Below the pieces are notes generated by a model. The model was not told where the DNA came from. It worked only from the letters and a program-made list of their open reading frames with translations, and made no database searches. A program made the translations under genes and the position numbers. Positions 59,052 to 64,000 of a DNA stretch of 64,000 nt are shown here, one piece after another. Every line of letters starts with the position of its first letter. The stretch's first letter is position 1. The DNA is from Batkoa obscura (Eukaryota; Entomophthoromycota; Entomophthoromycetes; Entomophthorales; Batkoaceae), in assembly GCA_030770535.1 (NCBI GenBank), contig JASVEC010000002.1, forward strand, positions 434,001-498,000, given 5' to 3'.

Positions 59052-60456
59052 TTATTTGAGCTTCAATAGCCAATAAGAGCCTTGTACTAAAAGTAAGATC
59101 AGAGGTTGCCAAACGATGAGGTACCTTACATAATCCAACAAATTTAAAAAGTACATCTGTTGCGTATCCCATGGATTATTTTTAAACTTACTCAAGTCCA
59201 CTTTTTCAAGGCAATAAGGGCAGATTTCTTTCTTCCCAATGATACACCATCCACGTATACATTTTTCGTGGAATTCGTGATCGCATTCTAGCTTGTATAT
59301 GTTATCTTGTAGTACAATTTTATTATCATTTGTATTATCATTGTTGTATAATTCATTTTCTTTTCCAATCTCTCTTAAATACCATCCACAAATACCACAC
59401 TTATTTGTTTCTATCTGTTTACTTGGTATACCATCTTTGACATAATACTATTTATACATATTAATACCAATATTCTTAACGTTGATATAATAGAACTTAC
59501 CCCCAAAGCAGAAGCCATTCTATCTGAGCACAGCTCTGCAAAATCTCTTGACAGAATACTAATAATTCAATAAATACTAACAACATATAACTATAAAAAT
59601 AATTACCCAAAATATAAGCCATAGCATAACAGTTTAAAAGGCAATGAAATCATAAATTCACTAGTTTCATTAGGTTGTTCTGGTGGTGGTATCATAAATA
59701 AAGTGATCATTAACCCAATATATCCTACCATGCCTACAACATATGAAATGTTATGGGTAACTTCAAACCATTTGTAAACCAAACTATAAATGGAGAATGA
59801 TTAAGAATTATAACATTGGGAATAATAACTTACCGAGGAGTCAGGTGGTTCAATGGGGTTTTCGATGCTTGGTAAATGACTAAAATAAAACATCAATCTA
59901 TAACTACTAGTGAAATTTCTATTTTTGACTTACTCCAAGAGTTTAAAATCGAAAAAAAGCACCAAAAATAAGTAAATGTTGGAACTGGTGTGATAAAATA
60001 AAAGAACAAAATAGGAATTAACCTTAAAGAAAAGGAATATGTTAGATTGCTATTGTTAATATCCTTTTATATTTAAACGGTTTACCATAATCCTACTAAA
60101 GACACAAGTTGATATGATTTATATGCTTTCTTTTTCCAATATAAAACTAACCATTGGATAAAAATAACAAAGAATAGTAGTATTATTAACATTAAGAAAT
60201 GCATGTTTTCATGACCTAAAAAACCATCAGTTAGTTGATTACTCTAAAACTGTTCTTTTTTTCTTATTACCCTTATGCACTTTTTGATATTCTTGTTCCT
60301 GTTTTTGCCTATTTATAATTAATTTTATGACTTAAATTTATAAATCTTTTACATCTCCTTCATTCTGATTTCATAATCATTTAACTCGTGACTTAGCTAG
60401 TAAACTAATATTTATTCATTATCGTAAACTTTGATTAATTCCTTTACCTCCACCAT
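59052..60456 (-). CDS. RNF121: RNF121-family membrane RING protein
   Basis: Nine exons give 324 residues (60456-60448, 60396-60353, 60308-60271, 60215-60086, 60022-59934, 59879-59834, 59783-59607, 59546-59501, 59447-59052). The family pattern is clear: a hydrophilic start ending VHKGHENMH, several helices, LVYKWFEVTHNISYVVG, a GDFAELCSDRMASALG block and a RING with CGICG, CDHEFHEKCIRGWC and CPYC. The C-terminus NPWDTQQ, LLDYVRYLIVWQPLI leads into a last helix. RNF121 is an ER/Golgi-membrane protein of the ubiquitin system. The start exon is only 9 nt (MVE), so the first two junctions are the least certain. The RING insert between CGICG and CDHEF is longer than usual and Asn/Asp-rich. Confidence 0.9.
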
Positions 60457-60720
60457 TTTTAAAAAAATCAAAAATTAAATTAATAAAGAGATAAAAATCG
60501 AAGCTTAAAGTAGTGAGACAAGATAAACCAAATTTACTATTTATTTTTAGTATTACCAAATATAGTAATTATATTTAATCAAAAACATAGGGGGATCCAG
60601 TAGAAGGGGAATTATTAAGTTGGATCCTTTTATTTGGTATCCTTCGAGTTGTGTCTCTCCGTCTACGTATATTTCTATTTGAATTATTAGTTAACTTTTT
60701 TTATTATTTATTATAAACTC

Positions 60721-62225
60721 TTACTTTGATTTAACCTCTTCCAAGCCCAATTGTTTTTCCATTAAATTAGGTAATAATTTAATAAGCTTAGGTAGTGTTG
60801 GATTCAATTGTATCGAATCTTTAAATAAATTATTTTTATCATTCTTAACATTAATATTCATAACATTATCAATACTCTCATTCTTATTATTGGTATTCTC
60901 TTTAAGCTTTTCAATCGTTTGTATATAACTATTCGTTGATAAAGCTGCTTGAAGTAGATTGTCCATTTCATTCCGATACCCTTCTTTTTTACTTTTTCTC
61001 TCTAGATATGTGATTGCTTCTACTTTTTGTTCCATAAATTGAAATAGTTGTTCACGGATACTATGTGCTATCATGACCTTGAATTCCCCACCAATGCCTA
61101 AATCTGCTGCTAGTATGTCTGCAAAATTTTCTGGACTTATTTCAGAATCTAAATTCCAATTAAATTCATCTTGATAATGGTAATTGCCTATCATTAAATC
61201 TAACTGTATAATAAAGTAGATTTTAATATATTAAAATAAATTTAAATTTAAACTTACTTTAATTAAAAGAATAATATCGATTTCATTTTCATATTCCAAA
61301 AATAAAGTTTGATTTTTTTGAATTTCATTCATAATAAAATCATATTTTTCAACCTGACTTTTGATATTATTTTCTATAATGTTTATTAAATTTGAGTTTT
61401 CTAAGTTTAAGTCAATACATAAGATTTCAGCAAATTTTAATGCCGTGATTTGAGTTTCTATTACTTTTTAGTACTAATAAATAAAATCTAAATTAGTAAA
61501 AAGCTACCATTTTCATTCCATAAAAATACATCCTTTAGAAAATAATCTCCCAAATCCAAATCAATGCGTATGGGTATTAAACTATCACACATCCTCTCAT
61601 CACCATCTAAATCCTCTCCAACTTTTTCCTTTTTTAGCTTCAAGATTCTAAAAATTAAATTAGTAACTTGATATTCTATTTTAGTCTCCACAATTACCTA
61701 GAACACATTTTATTTTTACTAATTGTCCTGCTTTTATCCATCATGTCCTTAACCTGATCCGGGAAATATGAATACTCTTGAAGCATTCTTTGATATGTAG
61801 TAGACAAAGGTACTAGTAGTGAAGTATCTCCCTGCTTTAATCTTACTTCATAGCTACTTCTACTCCCAAATGATACTTCCCTTTCCATTCTAGGTAAACT
61901 CAAATCTGTATTAATTATTGCTTCACTTCGGGTTCTAAGGCTATTTTATTAGCTAAACTTTTATATTATGTTTTATGGCCTACCTAATGTTACTTATAGG
62001 TGGGGTACTTATATTATTATTTAAACTCCAAATATTCGTATTTCCCTATTAAAGATTGATCTCTTTTAGTTATATTTCGCTATTCTATGATAGATAAAAT
62101 CTTACCTTATTAAAATTGGGGTTCAGTGGGGACCCTTGGTAAGCATCTGATTCATTGTTATTGTTCAAGGCACTGTTAACTCGACGGTAGCGCTTCCGGC
62201 TCTCTAAGGAAAACACGCCTTGCAT
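60721..62225 (-). CDS. SNF5: SNF5/SMARCB1-family chromatin remodeller subunit
   Basis: Six exons (62225-62106, 62045-61984, 61940-61698, 61647-61508, 61457-61258, 61203-60721) give 415 residues. The SNF5 domain holds its two tandem repeats. The first has SLIPIRIDLDL, KDVFLWNEN and FAEILCIDLNL; the second has DEFNWNLDSEISPENFADIL, AADLGIGGEF and AHSIREQLFQF. The Asn/Lys-rich C-terminal tail ends LGLEEVKSK. SNF5 proteins anchor SWI/SNF or RSC complexes to nucleosomes. The compact size fits Sfh1/SMARCB1 better than the very long yeast Snf5, so it could serve RSC, SWI/SNF or both. Confidence 0.92.
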
Positions 62226-64000
62226 TTTTGTGGTTTTTATTTAATAAAAATACAAATGGAGTAGAATTTGAATGAAAGATTTTAAAATTCAAATTAGGAA
62301 TTTTTATTGGCTCATAGGAACGATGGAGTTAGATAAGCCAATCAAAGCGAAAGTTGATTTATACTAGGAGTTATGCTTTTTTAGTGGGAATTTACTATAC
62401 ATAGCAAATATTATTATTATATTATTAACTATTTAATAAATAAGTTTTATATGAAAAGGATAGATACTTTCTACTAGATTTTAGAGTTTAAGAAAAAAAA
62501 CATACTTGGGATTTCAACTATGTACTTCATTAAAGAGCTTGCTTCTCTATTAATAGTTTTGGTTAATGATTAATATTTAAAGTTATTTACCATCTTTTCT
62601 ATTTTAATATTTAGCAAAGTGAAAAGATTTTAGAAACATTTTTTAATAAATTCTAATGGTTGTGACTATTAATCATAACTTCTTGATGATGTACAAAAAT
62701 TAGTATTTTCAATATTGATAGTTCATATAATTTTAATGATTATGATTAAGCTAAAAATTCAGGGATAAAGTTAAATGGTTTGTTTTTAGTTTTGGGTAAG
62801 AACTGGATTTCTAATAATACCTTAAGTTAGACTAAAAAATCTTTATCTTTCTAATAAAATAAACAGCATTGAAGTTTTGGCTTTTACAACTTGTTTTAAA
62901 TTTTCTTTTCTGCTTTTAAGTTATGATAGCTATAACTTTACAGTACAAAGCATTTTATGAATTATGACTTCAAGTATCTCTAATACATAAGTCGGATTTT
63001 ACATTCAGAACTATGGTTTGTGTTATAGTTTATTAATATTATAAAGATTCCTATCAAACAAAACAGTTTATAATTGTAATTTGTATTTTTTTCTCCATTT
63101 TTTGTCATCATCTTTATTCAAAAGTAAATTACTCTTTGCAATCTTTCATCAATTTTTAAGAAGTTAGTTTTAAAGCTAATTGTGTTAATAAATGTAAAAG
63201 GATATTAAAAAAGCAAAAGATATAGAAAGGGACTGAAGTGAATTCATATTAAGGCTTTGTAGTTTCGAATAATACAAATTTTGTTTTCTAATTATAGGAA
63301 GATATTAAAAGTTTCATTTTCTTACAGCATAATTAATTTGTTTGAAACTTAATAAAAACAAGAGCCATAAGGACCAAAAATTGCCTCGTTTTGTTGAAGA
63401 TGACATAAAAATTGAATTATTGAAGCAGATTCCGATCATGAGCTTCCACACCCACTCATATAATTTTTTCAGCATAGACAAAAGCTAAAAATAAAAACGA
63501 ATTCAATGTTAAAAACAAACTTCTAAATGAAAAGTTTGATAAAATTTGAAAAGCCAAAGAATTCCAAGCTGGATGAAACTTAAAAATTAACTTAAATTTT
63601 ATTCTTTCTTAATAAGCCCTTTGAATGCTTGTTCAAGAATTAATATTTTACTTTAAAGGATTTATTAAAAGCCTATCTTTGATGTTATGAAAAGATGTAT
63701 TCTCAAGCCGAAGTTTTACTTTATGGACCTTACTTCCTTTAGTGAAATGTTATCTATAATCCTGGTTTTTAGTTAATAAAGTAATATATCCACTTTCATT
63801 TAAAATATTAAGATCTAATGGATAAAACCCGAAAAGTATGTATATTTTACTTTTTGCAACAAAACGGAGGCTTTGTTGTTGATAATATTTTATACTAGCA
63901 TTAGTATATTTAATATGTAGTTTTTTCTACCTTGCTACGATTTTATCCTATTTAATAATAATGACAAACAATTCAAACAAGTACAACGAGACAATGGTTA
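62226..64000. other. 1.8 kb of intergenic sequence at the window end
   Basis: AT-rich. I see no coding region, RNA gene or hairpin-repeat copy. The first 100-200 bp presumably hold the SNF5 promoter. Confidence 0.6.

Noticed and set aside
58951-59172. 73-codon frame overlapping the RNF121 3' end
   Set aside because: A different frame of the real last exon; the true frame gives the family's WQP motif and C-terminal helix.

Overview
This is nuclear DNA from a compact, very AT-rich eukaryote, most likely an early-diverging fungus (inference). The fungal or fungal-leaning signs are an Inn1/Fic1-type C2 protein, a Ysc84/Lsb3-type SH3 protein, Stm1, Ypi1, a Vid24-family protein and a GDH2-type NAD-glutamate dehydrogenase. 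Genes usually lost in budding yeasts are also present: an SNX9-type SH3-PX-BAR protein, RNF121, LMBRD2, a FYVE-RING ligase, CDK11 and a complex I subunit (NDUFS5). I place about 91 introns in 21 of 28 protein genes. They are mostly 42-100 nt, start GTAAG or GTAAT and end TAG or AAG. I could not pin the species.

Layout. 0-7.4 kb: carnitine acetyltransferase (cut by the window edge), AMMECR1, YPI1 and a Vid24/Gid4-like receptor, with a 2.1 kb spacer holding repeat elements and a possible structured RNA. 8-11.3 kb: two secreted or membrane surface proteins. 12-24 kb: a tight block of FYVE-RING ligase, CDK11, a C2 protein, VPS4, CstF-50 and an Lsb3/SH3YL1-type protein. 25.7-27.6 kb: RPS16 and STM1, divergently transcribed. 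31-36 kb: two PRL-type (PTP4A) phosphatases facing each other around RPL13. 38-41.3 kb: a small cysteine-rich secreted family, with two intact genes and one fossil copy. 42-48.5 kb: SNX9-like, NDUFS5, tRNA-Thr, a small membrane protein and UBP8/USP22. 50-62 kb: GDH2, LMBRD2, a divergent eEF1A-like protein that has lost GTPase motifs, RNF121 and SNF5.

A short hairpin-forming repeat of about 100 bp, with ends near TATGGGGATG and CATCCCCATA, occurs 16 times, plus one partial copy. It lies only between genes and looks like a non-autonomous DNA transposon (MITE). I saw no reverse transcriptase, LTR, capsid-like gene or CRISPR array. The least familiar items are the cysteine-rich family, the eEF1A-derived pseudo-GTPase, the repeat family and the structured stretch at 3.46-3.72 kb.
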